A DNA stretch of 8,335 nt from Rhodospirillaceae bacterium (lineage in GTDB: Bacteria > Pseudomonadota > Alphaproteobacteria > Rhodospirillales_A > Casp-alpha2). Each line of letters begins with the position of its first letter. Within the stretch, counting starts at the first letter, position 1. Position numbers and translations under genes: made by a program. A model generated the notes under the pieces. It did not search any database, had not been told where the DNA came from, and saw nothing but the letters and a program-made list of their open reading frames with translations. This document shows positions 1 to 6,273 of this stretch, piece after piece. Location of the stretch: positions 1 through 8,335 of the forward strand of contig DNMS01000287.1 in the NCBI GenBank assembly GCA_003488105.1. Direction: 5' to 3'.

Positions 1-896
1 GGCCAGGCGACGTCCGGCGGCAGGGACATCAGGATCGCCTCGGTATTGCCGCCCGTCTGCAGGCCGAAGATGGTGCCCCGGTCATACAGCAGGTTGAATT
101 CCACATAGCGCCCGCGCTTCATCCGCTGCGCGTCACGCTCGTCCGTGGTCCAGGTCTTGTTCATGTGCTTGCGCACGATCTTGGGATAGACGGCGGCGAA
201 GGCCCGGCCGACGTCCTGGGTGAAGGCGAAATCGGCGTCCCAGTCGCCCGTGTTGTGCTGATCGTAGAAAATGCCGCCGACGCCCCGCGCCTCGTTCCGG
301 TGCGGCAGGAAGAAGTAGCGGTCGCACCATTCCTTGAACTTGGGATAGTAGGCCGGATCATGGGCATCGCAGGCCGTCTTGAAAGCACCGTGGAACTGAT
401 CCGTGTCGGCGTCGTCGGGGAACACGGGCGTCAGGTCGCCGCCGCCGCCGAACCAGCCCTGGGTGGTGACGATCATGCGCGTGTTCATATGCGCCGCCGG
501 CACCAGCGGCGAATTGGGATGGATGACGGTGGAAATGCCGGACGCCCAGAATCGGGGGTCTTCGGCAGCCCCCGGGATTCGCGCCCGGAATTCCTCGGAA
601 AATTCGCCCATGACGGTGGACACGTTGACCCCCGCCTTTTCGAACACACGCCCGCCCCGCATCACGGCCATGACACCGCCGCCGCCCATTTTACCGGCCA
701 CGTCGCCGGGACGTTCCCAGGATTTGCGCGCGAATCGGCCCGGCTGCCGCGCACTGGTGCCGTTGGGGCCGGTGACCGCGTCCTCGATATCCTCCAGCGC
801 CGTGCAGAAATCGTCGCGCAGGCGCTCGAACCAGGCCTTGGCGCGGGATTTATGGGCGTCCGAGTAATCGGCGGCGGGGGGCGTTGCGTCGTTCAT
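1..896 (-). CDS. hemF: Oxygen-dependent coproporphyrinogen III oxidase, C-terminus cut by window edge
   Basis: Aerobic heme biosynthesis enzyme; it oxidatively decarboxylates two propionates of coproporphyrinogen III to give protoporphyrinogen IX in the cytoplasm, using O2. The frame opens with [16 protein letters not shown] and stays open for 298 codons to the left edge. Family signatures are clear: the VFEKAGVN block (residues 84-91, preceded by a Gly-rich MGGGGVMAV stretch), the AAHMNTR block, [11 protein letters not shown] (147-157), [18 protein letters not shown] (ending near 212), and near the edge [17 protein letters not shown]. Relatives run about 300-320 residues, so only a short C-terminal tail ending in the usual FL..RDW-type sequence should be missing. 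The ATG (896-894) overlaps the stop of trmL in the tetranucleotide ATGA, which suggests translational coupling. The oxygen-dependent form points to aerobic growth. The family call is certain; completeness cannot be judged from here. Confidence 0.96.
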   Translation of the reverse strand, partial: MNDATPPAADYSDAHKSRAKAWFERLRDDFCTALEDIEDAVTGPNGTSARQPGRFARKSWERPGDVAGKMGGGGVMAVMRGGRVFEKAGVNVSTVMGEFSEEFRARIPGAAEDPRFWASGISTVIHPNSPLVPAAHMNTRMIVTTQGWFGGGGDLTPVFPDDADTDQFHGAFKTACDAHDPAYYPKFKEWCDRYFFLPHRNEARGVGGIFYDQHNTGDWDADFAFTQDVGRAFAAVYPKIVRKHMNKTWTTDERDAQRMKRGRYVEFNLLYDRGTIFGLQTGGNTEAILMSLPPDVAW

Positions 897-1372
897 GGGG
901 TGTCTGGGTCTCCGGGATAGGCGCCAAGCTGGCCCAGCGCCGTCGCCAGAACCATGGCCGCACTGGCCGCCAGGTTCAAGGACCGTGTGCCGGGAGCCAG
1001 GGGAATCCGCACCCGCGCATCGGCGGCGGCATGCACATCGTCCGGCACCCCGGCGCTTTCGCGCCCGAACAACAGCATGTCGCCAGCCCGAAAGCGGAAA
1101 TCCGGCAAACGCGTGGCCGCCGCGGTGGTCAGCAGCACCAGGCGGCGGCCTTCCAATGCCTCCCGGAACGCAGTCCAAGAGGCATGACGGCGCATGTCCA
1201 GGCGATCCAGGTAATCCATGCCCGAGCGCCGCATGCGGGCATCCGACAGCACAAATCCGCAGGGTTCGATGATATGCAAGGCCGCCCCCAGGCAGGCCGC
1301 CGTGCGCATCACGGCGCCCGTGTTCTGCGGGATATCGGGTTCATACAGGGCGATTTCGACCGATGCGGACAT
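893..1372 (-). CDS. trmL: tRNA (cytidine/uridine(34)-2'-O)-methyltransferase TrmL, SPOUT family
   Basis: Methylates the 2'-OH of the wobble nucleotide (C34 or cmnm5U34) of tRNA-Leu isoacceptors, using S-adenosylmethionine. The 159-residue protein matches the compact TrmL size (E. coli protein about 157) with no extra RNA-binding domain. It shows the family N-terminus [17 protein letters not shown] (motif 1, from about residue 7), HIIEPCGF, motif 2 as [11 protein letters not shown] and motif 3 as [17 protein letters not shown], the region that forms the SAM-binding trefoil knot. The C-terminal GQLGAYPG resembles the WRQLGYPG end of E. coli TrmL. The upstream G-rich GGGGCGG before the ATG is only a weak ribosome site. 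Its stop is shared with the hemF start (ATGA, 896-893), so the two are probably co-transcribed, away from petABC. Specificity for tRNA-Leu is inferred from the family. Confidence 0.95.
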   Translation of the reverse strand: MSASVEIALYEPDIPQNTGAVMRTAACLGAALHIIEPCGFVLSDARMRRSGMDYLDRLDMRRHASWTAFREALEGRRLVLLTTAAATRLPDFRFRAGDMLLFGRESAGVPDDVHAAADARVRIPLAPGTRSLNLAASAAMVLATALGQLGAYPGDPDTP

Positions 1373-1585
1373 GACCGCCCCATGAAGGCCCCGAAAGGCC
1401 CGGTTTGCAAGCTATTCTCAACACTTAGCGCTTGCCTGAAAGCCCCTCAGGACATAAGGTCTCGCCGGTTCGTGCGGGCGTCATGCGTCCGCACATTCTA
1501 TGACGGTTGGGTAATATACAGCCTGCCGTTGCCTCTTTTCCGCCGGTCCCTTAGATTTGGCGGTGAGTTCGGGGGCCGTTCAGGT

Positions 1586-1614
1586 TTGACACCCATCAAG
1601 CCGGGGCGGCGAAC
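1586..1614 (+). promoter_or_regulatory. Possible sigma70-type promoter for petABC (weak)
   Basis: A perfect TTGACA (1586-1591) lies 57 bp before the petA start codon. The -10 position at 17 bp spacing reads GCGAAC (1609-1614), a poor match to TATAAT. It is offered because the -35 element is usually the better conserved one in alphaproteobacteria; one chance hexamer match in 276 bp is also plausible. Confidence 0.25.
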
Positions 1615-1634
1615 ACAAGATCAAAACACCTTTT

Positions 1635-1640
1635 AAGGGG
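1635..1640 (+). promoter_or_regulatory. Ribosome binding site deciding the petA start
   Basis: AAGGGG lies 8 nt before the ATG at 1649. An in-frame GTG at 1643 would be only 2 nt from it, too close for initiation, so the ATG is preferred. Confidence 0.7.
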
Positions 1641-1648
1641 AAGTGCTT

Positions 1649-2203
1649 ATGAGCGACACGGCGAGCACCCCGCCAACCGCCGAAATCGACGCGCAGACGC
1701 GCCGCGATTTCCTACTGGTTTCCACGGCTACTGTCGGCGCGGTGGGTACCGCGTTGTCCCTGTGGCCGTTTGTTAACAGCCTCAACCCGGCGGCCGATAC
1801 CCTGGCCCTGGCGACCACGGAAGTGAATCTGGAGCCCATCAAGGACGGCCAGAGCATCACGGTCGTCTGGCAGGGCAAGCCGGTGTTCATCCGCAACCGC
1901 ACCGCGGCCGAGATCGAACAGGCGAAAAAAGACGACACCGCGGCCCTGCCGGACCCGGCCAAGGACGCCGACCGCGTCCAAAAGGACGACTGGCTGATCA
2001 TGGTCGGCGTGTGCACCCACCTGGGTTGCATTCCGTTGGGTCAGAAAGAAGGCGAGCCGAAGGGTGACTTCGGCGGCTGGTTCTGCCCCTGCCACGGCTC
2101 GCACTACGACACCTCGGGTCGGATCCGCAAGGGCCCGGCGCCGCAAAACCTGCTTGTCCCGAACTATACGTTCGCGTCGGACACCCAGGTCGTGATCGGG
2201 TAA
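1649..2203 (+). CDS. petA: Ubiquinol-cytochrome c reductase, Rieske iron-sulfur subunit
   Basis: Rieske [2Fe-2S] subunit of the cytochrome bc1 complex; it takes the first electron from quinol at the Qo site and passes it to cytochrome c1 through movement of its soluble head. From the ATG at 1649 the protein has 184 residues. The N-terminus has a twin-arginine motif, TRRDFLL (R18, R19), just before a hydrophobic helix (about 22-43) that acts as Tat signal and permanent anchor. The cluster ligands are in CTHLGC (C122, H124; disulfide C127) and CPCHGSH (C146, H149; disulfide C148), followed by the GPAPQNL proline loop (GPAP). All key residues are present and the size is normal for alphaproteobacteria. 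It is first in the petABC operon, with an 11-bp gap to petB, which has a GGGGGA ribosome site. Confidence 0.98.
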   Translation: MSDTASTPPTAEIDAQTRRDFLLVSTATVGAVGTALSLWPFVNSLNPAADTLALATTEVNLEPIKDGQSITVVWQGKPVFIRNRTAAEIEQAKKDDTAALPDPAKDADRVQKDDWLIMVGVCTHLGCIPLGQKEGEPKGDFGGWFCPCHGSHYDTSGRIRKGPAPQNLLVPNYTFASDTQVVIG

Positions 2204-2214
2204 CGGGGGACGTC

Positions 2215-3492
2215 ATGAGCGAACAACAATCGACAAGCAAATTCATGCAGAACGGCGTCGTGAAGTGGATCGAGCATCGCATGCCGATCTTCAGCTTCAT
2301 CGACCATTCCGTGGGCTCCGGCTATCCGGCTCCGAAGAACCTCAGCTACTGGTGGAACTTCGGCTCCCTGGCCGGTCTGGCGCTGATCATCATGATCGTG
2401 TCGGGCATCGTGCTGGCCATGCATTACACGCCGCACACCACGCTGGCCTTCACCTCGGTCGAGCGCGTCATGCGCGACGTCAACGGCGGCTGGCTGATCC
2501 GTTATCTGCACATGAACGGCGCCAGCTTCTTCTTCATCGCCGTCTACATCCACATCTTCCGCGGCCTCTACTTCGGGTCCTACAAGAACCCCCGCGAACT
2601 GCTGTGGATCATCGGCGTGCTGATCCTGCTCGCCATGATGGCGACGGCGTTCATGGGCTACGTTCTGCCCTGGGGCCAGATGTCCTATTGGGGGGCCACG
2701 GTCATCACCAACCTGTTCTCGGCCATTCCGGTGGTCGGCGACAGCATCGTGACCCTGCTGTGGGGCGGCTTCGTGGTCGACAATCCGACCCTCAACCGCT
2801 TCTTCTCGCTGCACTACCTGCTGCCCTTCGTGATCCTGGGCCTGGTGGTCGTGCACATCTGGGCGCTGCATACCTTCGGGTCGAACAACCCGACCGGCGT
2901 TGACGTGAAGGGCCCGCAGGACACCATTCCCTTCCATCCCTACTTCACCATCAAAGACCTGTTCGGGATGGGCGTGTTCCTGCTGATCTTCAGCTTCTTC
3001 GTGTTCTTTGCACCCAACTACTTCGGCGAAGCGGACAACTACATCCCGGCCAACGCGCTGGCGACCCCGCCGCACATCGTGCCCGAATGGTACTTCCTGC
3101 CGTCCTACGCGATCCTTCGCGCCTTCACCAACGACTTCATCCTGTATTGGCCGGTTTCCTGGCTGATGACGGCGAAGTTGGCGGGCGTCATCGCCATGTT
3201 CGGCTCGATCATCCTGCTGGCGCTGGTGCCCTGGCTCGATACCTCCAAGGTGCGTTCGGCCCGGTTCCGGCCGATCTACAAGTGGTTCTTCTGGATCTTC
3301 GTGCTCGACTGGATCGTGCTCGGCATGGTCGGCGCCCATCCGCCGGAAGGTGTCTGGGTTCTGCTCGGCCAGATCTCGACGATCTACTACTTCGCGCACC
3401 TTCTGGTGATCCTGCCCATCCTGGGCGTCATCGAACGGCCCAAGGCCCTGCCGGAAAGCATTTCCGCCTCGGTCACTCAGCCCGCGGAGTAA
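2215..3492 (+). CDS. petB: Cytochrome b subunit of the bc1 complex
   Basis: Central membrane subunit of the bc1 complex; it binds both b hemes and forms the Qo and Qi quinone sites of the Q cycle. At 425 residues it is a full-length cytochrome b with both the N-terminal four-helix heme part and the C-terminal part, not the split b6/subunit IV form. Heme ligands are H99 and H113 on one helix (YLHMNG, YIHIF) and H200 and H214 on another ([15 protein letters not shown]), with the 14-residue spacing used by mitochondria and alphaproteobacteria. The Qo motif PEWY is at 290-293, followed by FLPSYAILR. Further signatures are [19 protein letters not shown] and the hydrophobic C-terminal helices. The gene is separate from petC, unlike the fused fbcH of Bradyrhizobium. 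Long open frames opposite and across it are codon-bias shadows. Confidence 0.98.
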   Translation: MSEQQSTSKFMQNGVVKWIEHRMPIFSFIDHSVGSGYPAPKNLSYWWNFGSLAGLALIIMIVSGIVLAMHYTPHTTLAFTSVERVMRDVNGGWLIRYLHMNGASFFFIAVYIHIFRGLYFGSYKNPRELLWIIGVLILLAMMATAFMGYVLPWGQMSYWGATVITNLFSAIPVVGDSIVTLLWGGFVVDNPTLNRFFSLHYLLPFVILGLVVVHIWALHTFGSNNPTGVDVKGPQDTIPFHPYFTIKDLFGMGVFLLIFSFFVFFAPNYFGEADNYIPANALATPPHIVPEWYFLPSYAILRAFTNDFILYWPVSWLMTAKLAGVIAMFGSIILLALVPWLDTSKVRSARFRPIYKWFFWIFVLDWIVLGMVGAHPPEGVWVLLGQISTIYYFAHLLVILPILGVIERPKALPESISASVTQPAE

Positions 3493-3495
3493 GGA
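3490..3495 (+). promoter_or_regulatory. Ribosome binding site for petC overlapping the petB stop
   Basis: TAAGGA starts with the petB stop codon itself. It stands 5 nt before the second of two adjacent in-frame ATGs (3501) and only 2 nt before the first (3498), favouring 3501. The overlap with the stop suggests that petB translation feeds petC. Confidence 0.6.
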
Positions 3496-3500
3496 AAATG

Positions 3501-4340
3501 ATGAAACCAACCATCAAGACCGCCTTCGCGGCCGTTCTCACCGCCGGTGCCGTCGTGGCGCTGACCCTGACCTCCGCCCCGGCCCAGGCGGCCGGCGCCG
3601 CCCACAAGCCGGCGGTTCAGGACTGGACCTTCAAGGGCCTGTTCGGAACCTACGACCGGGCGTCGGCCCAGCGCGGCTACAAGGTGTACAAGGAAGTCTG
3701 CTCGGCCTGTCATTCCATGAACCTGATCAAGTTCCGCAATCTGCAGGACATCGGGTTCTCGGAAGCGCAGACCAAAGCCCTTGCCGCCGAGTATGAGATC
3801 CAGGACGGCCCCAATGACGACGGGGACATGTTCGCCCGCAAGCGCACACCGTCCGATCCGCTGCCGTCGCCGTTCGCCAACGACAAGGCCGCCGCCGCCG
3901 CCAACAACGGCAAGGCGCCGCCGGACCTGTCGCTGATCACCAAGGCGCGCGCCCAGGGCGGCGATTCGGTGATCAAGGTGTCCATGAAACACCCGGACGG
4001 ATTCACCATCGGCGCCGACTACGTCTATGCGCTGCTGACCGGCTACGGCGAGCCTCCTGCGGGCTTCGAACTGCCGGATGGCGGAAGCTATAACAAGTAC
4101 TTCCCGGGCGGCGTGATCGCCATGGCCAACCCGCTGGTCGAGGATGGCGTCGAATTCTCCGACGGCACCAAGGCCACGGTGGCCCAGCAAGCCCATGACG
4201 TGACCACCTTCTTGGCCTGGGCGGCGGAACCGGAGCTTGAGGCGCGCAAGCGCCTCGGCATCAAGGTGATGCTGTTCCTGCTGGTGCTCACGGGCATGCT
4301 GTTCGCCCTCAAGCGCAAGATCTGGTCGGACGTGCACTAA
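3501..4340 (+). CDS. petC: Cytochrome c1 subunit of the bc1 complex
   Basis: Membrane-anchored c-type cytochrome that accepts electrons from the Rieske head and hands them to soluble or membrane cytochrome c in the periplasm. The start at 3501 is preferred over the adjacent ATG at 3498 because of ribosome-site spacing; it gives 279 residues. A Sec signal peptide (positive MKPTIKTA, then a hydrophobic Ala/Val/Leu core) ends at a likely APAQA cleavage site near residue 29. The heme c motif CSACH is at 67-71; the sixth ligand is probably M208 in VIAMANPL. The family block RTPSDPLPSPFANDKAAAAANNG leads into APPDLSLI, and LLTGYGEPP follows. A single C-terminal anchor helix lies at about 254-271, followed by basic KRKIW. 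It is the last gene of petABC, with a strong terminator 24 bp downstream. Confidence 0.97.
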   Translation: MKPTIKTAFAAVLTAGAVVALTLTSAPAQAAGAAHKPAVQDWTFKGLFGTYDRASAQRGYKVYKEVCSACHSMNLIKFRNLQDIGFSEAQTKALAAEYEIQDGPNDDGDMFARKRTPSDPLPSPFANDKAAAAANNGKAPPDLSLITKARAQGGDSVIKVSMKHPDGFTIGADYVYALLTGYGEPPAGFELPDGGSYNKYFPGGVIAMANPLVEDGVEFSDGTKATVAQQAHDVTTFLAWAAEPELEARKRLGIKVMLFLLVLTGMLFALKRKIWSDVH

Positions 4341-4363
4341 GCCCGACCGGCTCTGAACCGAAT

Positions 4364-4396
4364 AAAAAAGGCCCCGGAGAAATCCGGGGCCTTTTT
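4364..4396. terminator. Rho-independent terminator after petC, possibly bidirectional
   Basis: A perfect 9-bp stem GGCCCCGGA / TCCGGGGCC (4370-4378 with 4383-4391) closes a GAAA tetraloop. An A6 run (4364-4369) precedes it and a T5 run (4392-4396) follows, continued by CTTTT. It is a textbook terminator for petABC. Because the A run reads as U6 on the other strand, it could also stop transcripts from the convergent operon that ends at 4636. Confidence 0.93.
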
Positions 4397-4409
4397 CTTT
4401 TGACCCCCT

Positions 4410-4563
4410 GAGGCGGTGAGGCCGTGAGAAGCGAGCCGAAAGAATCGTCATGCCCGGACTTGATCCGGGCATCCACGCCCCCCCCAAGAAAGACATGGAT
4501 GGCCGGGTCAAGCCCGGCCATGACGGATAAGGGGTTTCCCTCTTCTCACCGCCTCACCGTCTC
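4410..4563. repeat. Nested palindromic intergenic element, REP/MITE-like
   Basis: Two inverted-repeat pairs are nested. The outer pair (4410-4431 and 4542-4563) matches at 20 of 22 positions. The inner pair (4446-4475 and 4496-4525) matches at 26 of 30, and each inner arm is itself a hairpin: ATGCCCGGA / TCCGGGCAT with a 5-nt loop, and ATGGCCGGG / CCCGGCCAT with a 5-nt loop. The 20-bp centre (4476-4495) carries a run of eight C (4478-4485). From memory, closely similar CGTCATGCCCGG-type palindromes are scattered between genes in many alphaproteobacterial genomes; the copy number here cannot be known from one window. There are no transposase genes and I see no target-site duplication. Confidence 0.85.
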
Positions 4564-4587
4564 TGTGGTTTTCTTAATCGTAATTTG

Positions 4588-4634
4588 CACAAACCGCCGT
4601 CGCGGGCCTGAAATCAGCCCGCTTGGGATTTGTG
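4588..4634. other. Composite hairpin past the 3' end of the minus-strand operon
   Basis: An outer CACAAA / TTTGTG pair (4588-4593 with 4629-4634) encloses an inner GCGGGC / GCCCGC stem (4602-4607 with 4617-4622). It begins 2 bp beyond the denD-like stop codon, where a terminator or mRNA-end structure would be expected. No U run follows on the minus strand, so it is not a standard intrinsic terminator; it may block exonucleases or act with Rho. The rest of 4341-4635 outside this hairpin, the terminator and the palindromic element shows nothing. Confidence 0.4.
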
Positions 4635-4635
4635 G

Positions 4636-5622
4636 CTAGAGAAAATCCTCGATGAATCCCCGGATCACGCTGTCCAGGTCGACGTCCTCGGGACATCCCA
4701 GGGCCTTGGCCTTGGTGCTGTCCATCTTCAAGGGCCAGGAGCCGCAGATGGCTTCGACGGCCGGGTCGCGCTCACGGGTGATGGGGCCGAGCTTGATCCG
4801 TTCTTCCGCCGCCACGCGTTCCAGGGCCTCGATCATCTGCGCCACCGCATAGGCCTTGTTGGGCAGGCAGACGGTGCGGTCCGGGCCGATGGCGGCCCCA
4901 TCGGCTTCGTGCACGGCAAGGAAGCCCTCGACCGCGCTGCGGTAGCCCAGCAGCATCATGTAGAAGCCGTCGTGCACGGGCAGGACGTGCTCTTTCCCTT
5001 GCAGGGGTTCGCGGAAGATGCCGGACGCCCAGCCCGAGGCCGCCGCGTTGGGCACGCCCGGGCGGATCACGATGGTCGGCAGGCGCACGGTGCGGCCGTC
5101 GATGAAGCCCTTGCGGGTATAGTCGTTGATCGCCAGTTCGCCGAACGCCTTGGTCATGCCGTAGGTGGTTTCCGGCGTGTGGCGGGTCCAGTCGTCGACC
5201 TCTTTCGGCAGGTCCGGGCCGCCGAACACGGCGAGCGACGAGGAGAACACCAGGCGGGGGGCGGAGCCCCGGGCGCGGGCCGCATCCAGGATGTTCAGCC
5301 CGCCCATGAGGTTGACCCGCATGGCCATGTCGAAATCCTTCTCGCCGCCCGCCGAGACGACGGAGGCGAGGTGGAACACGGAGACGTCGTCGCGGTCGAC
5401 CAGGGCCGCGACCGTGGCCTTGTCCGAGATATCACCGGCGACGGTCGTCACCCGCTTGTCCGCCCAGGCAAAGGGCGTCACGGGGGCCAGTTGGTCGAAC
5501 AGCTGTATTTCATCGATCTCGGCCGGTTTGCCGTCGGGGCCGCGCAGTTCACCGCGTTTCAAGATCGCCTTGGCGATCATCTGGCCGAGGAAGCCGCAGC
5601 CCCCGGTAATGACGACTTTCAT
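4636..5622 (-). CDS. DenD-like NAD-dependent sugar-acid dehydrogenase/epimerase (extended SDR)
   Basis: Extended short-chain dehydrogenase of 328 residues, most like D-erythronate dehydrogenase (DenD), which oxidises D-erythronate to its 2-keto form with NAD+. The Rossmann motif TGGCGFLG is at 6-13, with D63 in AGDISD and HLASVVS at 84-90 further along the NAD fold. The catalytic set is a Ser among S127-S129 (VFSSSLAVFGG), Y154 and K158 (YGMTK). The stretches NDYTRKGFIDGR, LPTIVIRPGVPNAAASGWASGI and FREPL are typical of DenD relatives rather than of UDP-sugar epimerases. The ribosome site GGAGGAG lies 6 nt before the ATG; the gap to the GST stop is 27 bp. It is last in the mtnP-mtnA operon. 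None of the usual erythronate partners (OtnI, OtnK, OtnC) is in view, so the true substrate may differ; I therefore give no gene symbol. Confidence 0.88.
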   Translation of the reverse strand: MKVVITGGCGFLGQMIAKAILKRGELRGPDGKPAEIDEIQLFDQLAPVTPFAWADKRVTTVAGDISDKATVAALVDRDDVSVFHLASVVSAGGEKDFDMAMRVNLMGGLNILDAARARGSAPRLVFSSSLAVFGGPDLPKEVDDWTRHTPETTYGMTKAFGELAINDYTRKGFIDGRTVRLPTIVIRPGVPNAAASGWASGIFREPLQGKEHVLPVHDGFYMMLLGYRSAVEGFLAVHEADGAAIGPDRTVCLPNKAYAVAQMIEALERVAAEERIKLGPITRERDPAVEAICGSWPLKMDSTKAKALGCPEDVDLDSVIRGFIEDFL

Positions 5623-5649
5623 GCCTGTCTCCTCCCCCGCCGGCCCGCG

Positions 5650-6273
5650 TTAAGCGAGCGGCTTGATGCCTTCCTGTGCCATCACCCGCTGGGCGGCGGG
5701 ATGGGCATCGACCCGGTTGGCCAGCGCCCAGAGGGCCGGGAAGCCGTCCGGCGTTTTGGGCGTGCAGCGCAGGCCCCAGCGGGCATGCACCCAGGCCAGG
5801 CAATCGGCCAGGGTCATCTTGTCGCCGACCAGCCATTCGCGGCCTTCGGCCCAGCCGTTGGTGCGGGTCAGGCAAGCCAGCCAGTTCTGTTCCGCCTTGG
5901 CTTTGATGCCGGCATGGGCGCTTTCATCGTCGGTCCAGCGGAAGGGCCGCATGTTGATGGCGAAGGCGGGGTGTTCCTGCGACGCCATGAACATCAGCAT
6001 CATCATCATCTGGCCGTGCTCCCAGGTCCCCCGCGCCGGAGTCAGATTGCCGCCGAACTTGTCGGACAAATACAGCATGATGGCGACGCTTTCCGTCAGC
6101 AGGCCGTCCTCCGTCGCCAGCGACGGCACCTGGTTGCGCGGATTGGTCTTTTTGTATTCCTCGGACGCCAGAACCTCGTCGGACACGGCGATGGCTTCGT
6201 AGTCGACGCCCAGATCCTCGAGCAGGACATGAACGGCCATGGAACAGGCACCGGGGCGGTAGTAGAGCTTCAT
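5650..6273 (-). CDS. Glutathione S-transferase, Beta-class-like
   Basis: Cytoplasmic glutathione transferase of 207 residues, the normal size. The N-terminal thioredoxin-like domain (about 1-78) starts [12 protein letters not shown], with C10 at the position of the catalytic cysteine of Beta-class enzymes. NPRNQVPSL (44-52) carries the cis-proline (P50), and TES (60-62) is the glutathione gamma-glutamyl contact. The C-terminal helical domain has the folding motif GDKMTLAD (150-157). Oddly, residues 89-96 read MMMMLMFM, encoded by a short CAT repeat, in the region expected to be helix 4, which lines the active-site cleft. The ATG overlaps the mtnA stop as ATGA (6273-6270) and a GGAGA site lies inside the mtnA end, so the two are translationally coupled. 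The substrate is unknown; the coupling hints at a methylthio-sugar or its breakdown product. Confidence 0.93.
   Translation of the reverse strand: MKLYYRPGACSMAVHVLLEDLGVDYEAIAVSDEVLASEEYKKTNPRNQVPSLATEDGLLTESVAIMLYLSDKFGGNLTPARGTWEHGQMMMMLMFMASQEHPAFAINMRPFRWTDDESAHAGIKAKAEQNWLACLTRTNGWAEGREWLVGDKMTLADCLAWVHARWGLRCTPKTPDGFPALWALANRVDAHPAAQRVMAQEGIKPLA

Larger units (their letters stand above)
1373..1648. other. Divergent intergenic region between trmL and petA
   Basis: This 276-bp stretch must hold the promoters of both the trmL-hemF pair and petABC. I see no ORF or RNA gene in it. Visible structure is minor: a GGCC-CCGAAA-GGCC hairpin (1387-1400) and a CCTGA/TCAGG hairpin with a 7-nt loop (1435-1451). 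An AT-rich patch GTAATATACA (1511-1520) could be a -10-like element in either direction, but no matching -35 hexamer sits at 16-18 bp. Alphaproteobacterial promoters are often degenerate, so the real start sites cannot be fixed by eye. Confidence 0.6.

Noticed and set aside
165..920. 251-codon plus-strand frame opposite hemF
   Set aside because: Antisense shadow of hemF, whose conserved blocks are read continuously on the minus strand.
1511..1520. GTAATATACA as a strong promoter -10 element
   Set aside because: No acceptable -35 hexamer at 16-18 bp on either strand.
3087..3500. Apparent N-terminal extension of cytochrome c1 running out of frame through the end of petB
   Set aside because: The upstream part overlaps petB in another frame; cytochrome c1 begins with a normal signal peptide and a ribosome site at 3490-3495.
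2164..3510. 448-codon antisense frame opposite petB
   Set aside because: Highly charged Arg/Asp/His-rich composition typical of an antisense shadow in high-GC DNA; petB on the plus strand is unambiguous.
4309..4521. 70-residue minus-strand frame starting MAGLDPAIHVFLGGG
   Set aside because: It is the translation of the palindromic repeat arms; peptides of this sort are a common misannotation in alphaproteobacterial genomes.
4588..4634. Composite hairpin as a canonical intrinsic terminator for the minus-strand operon
   Set aside because: There is no U run after the stem on the minus strand, so it is listed only as a hairpin.
4424..4639. 71-residue plus-strand frame across the repeat element
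   Set aside because: It is built from the repeat and intergenic sequence, has no ribosome site and no family resemblance.
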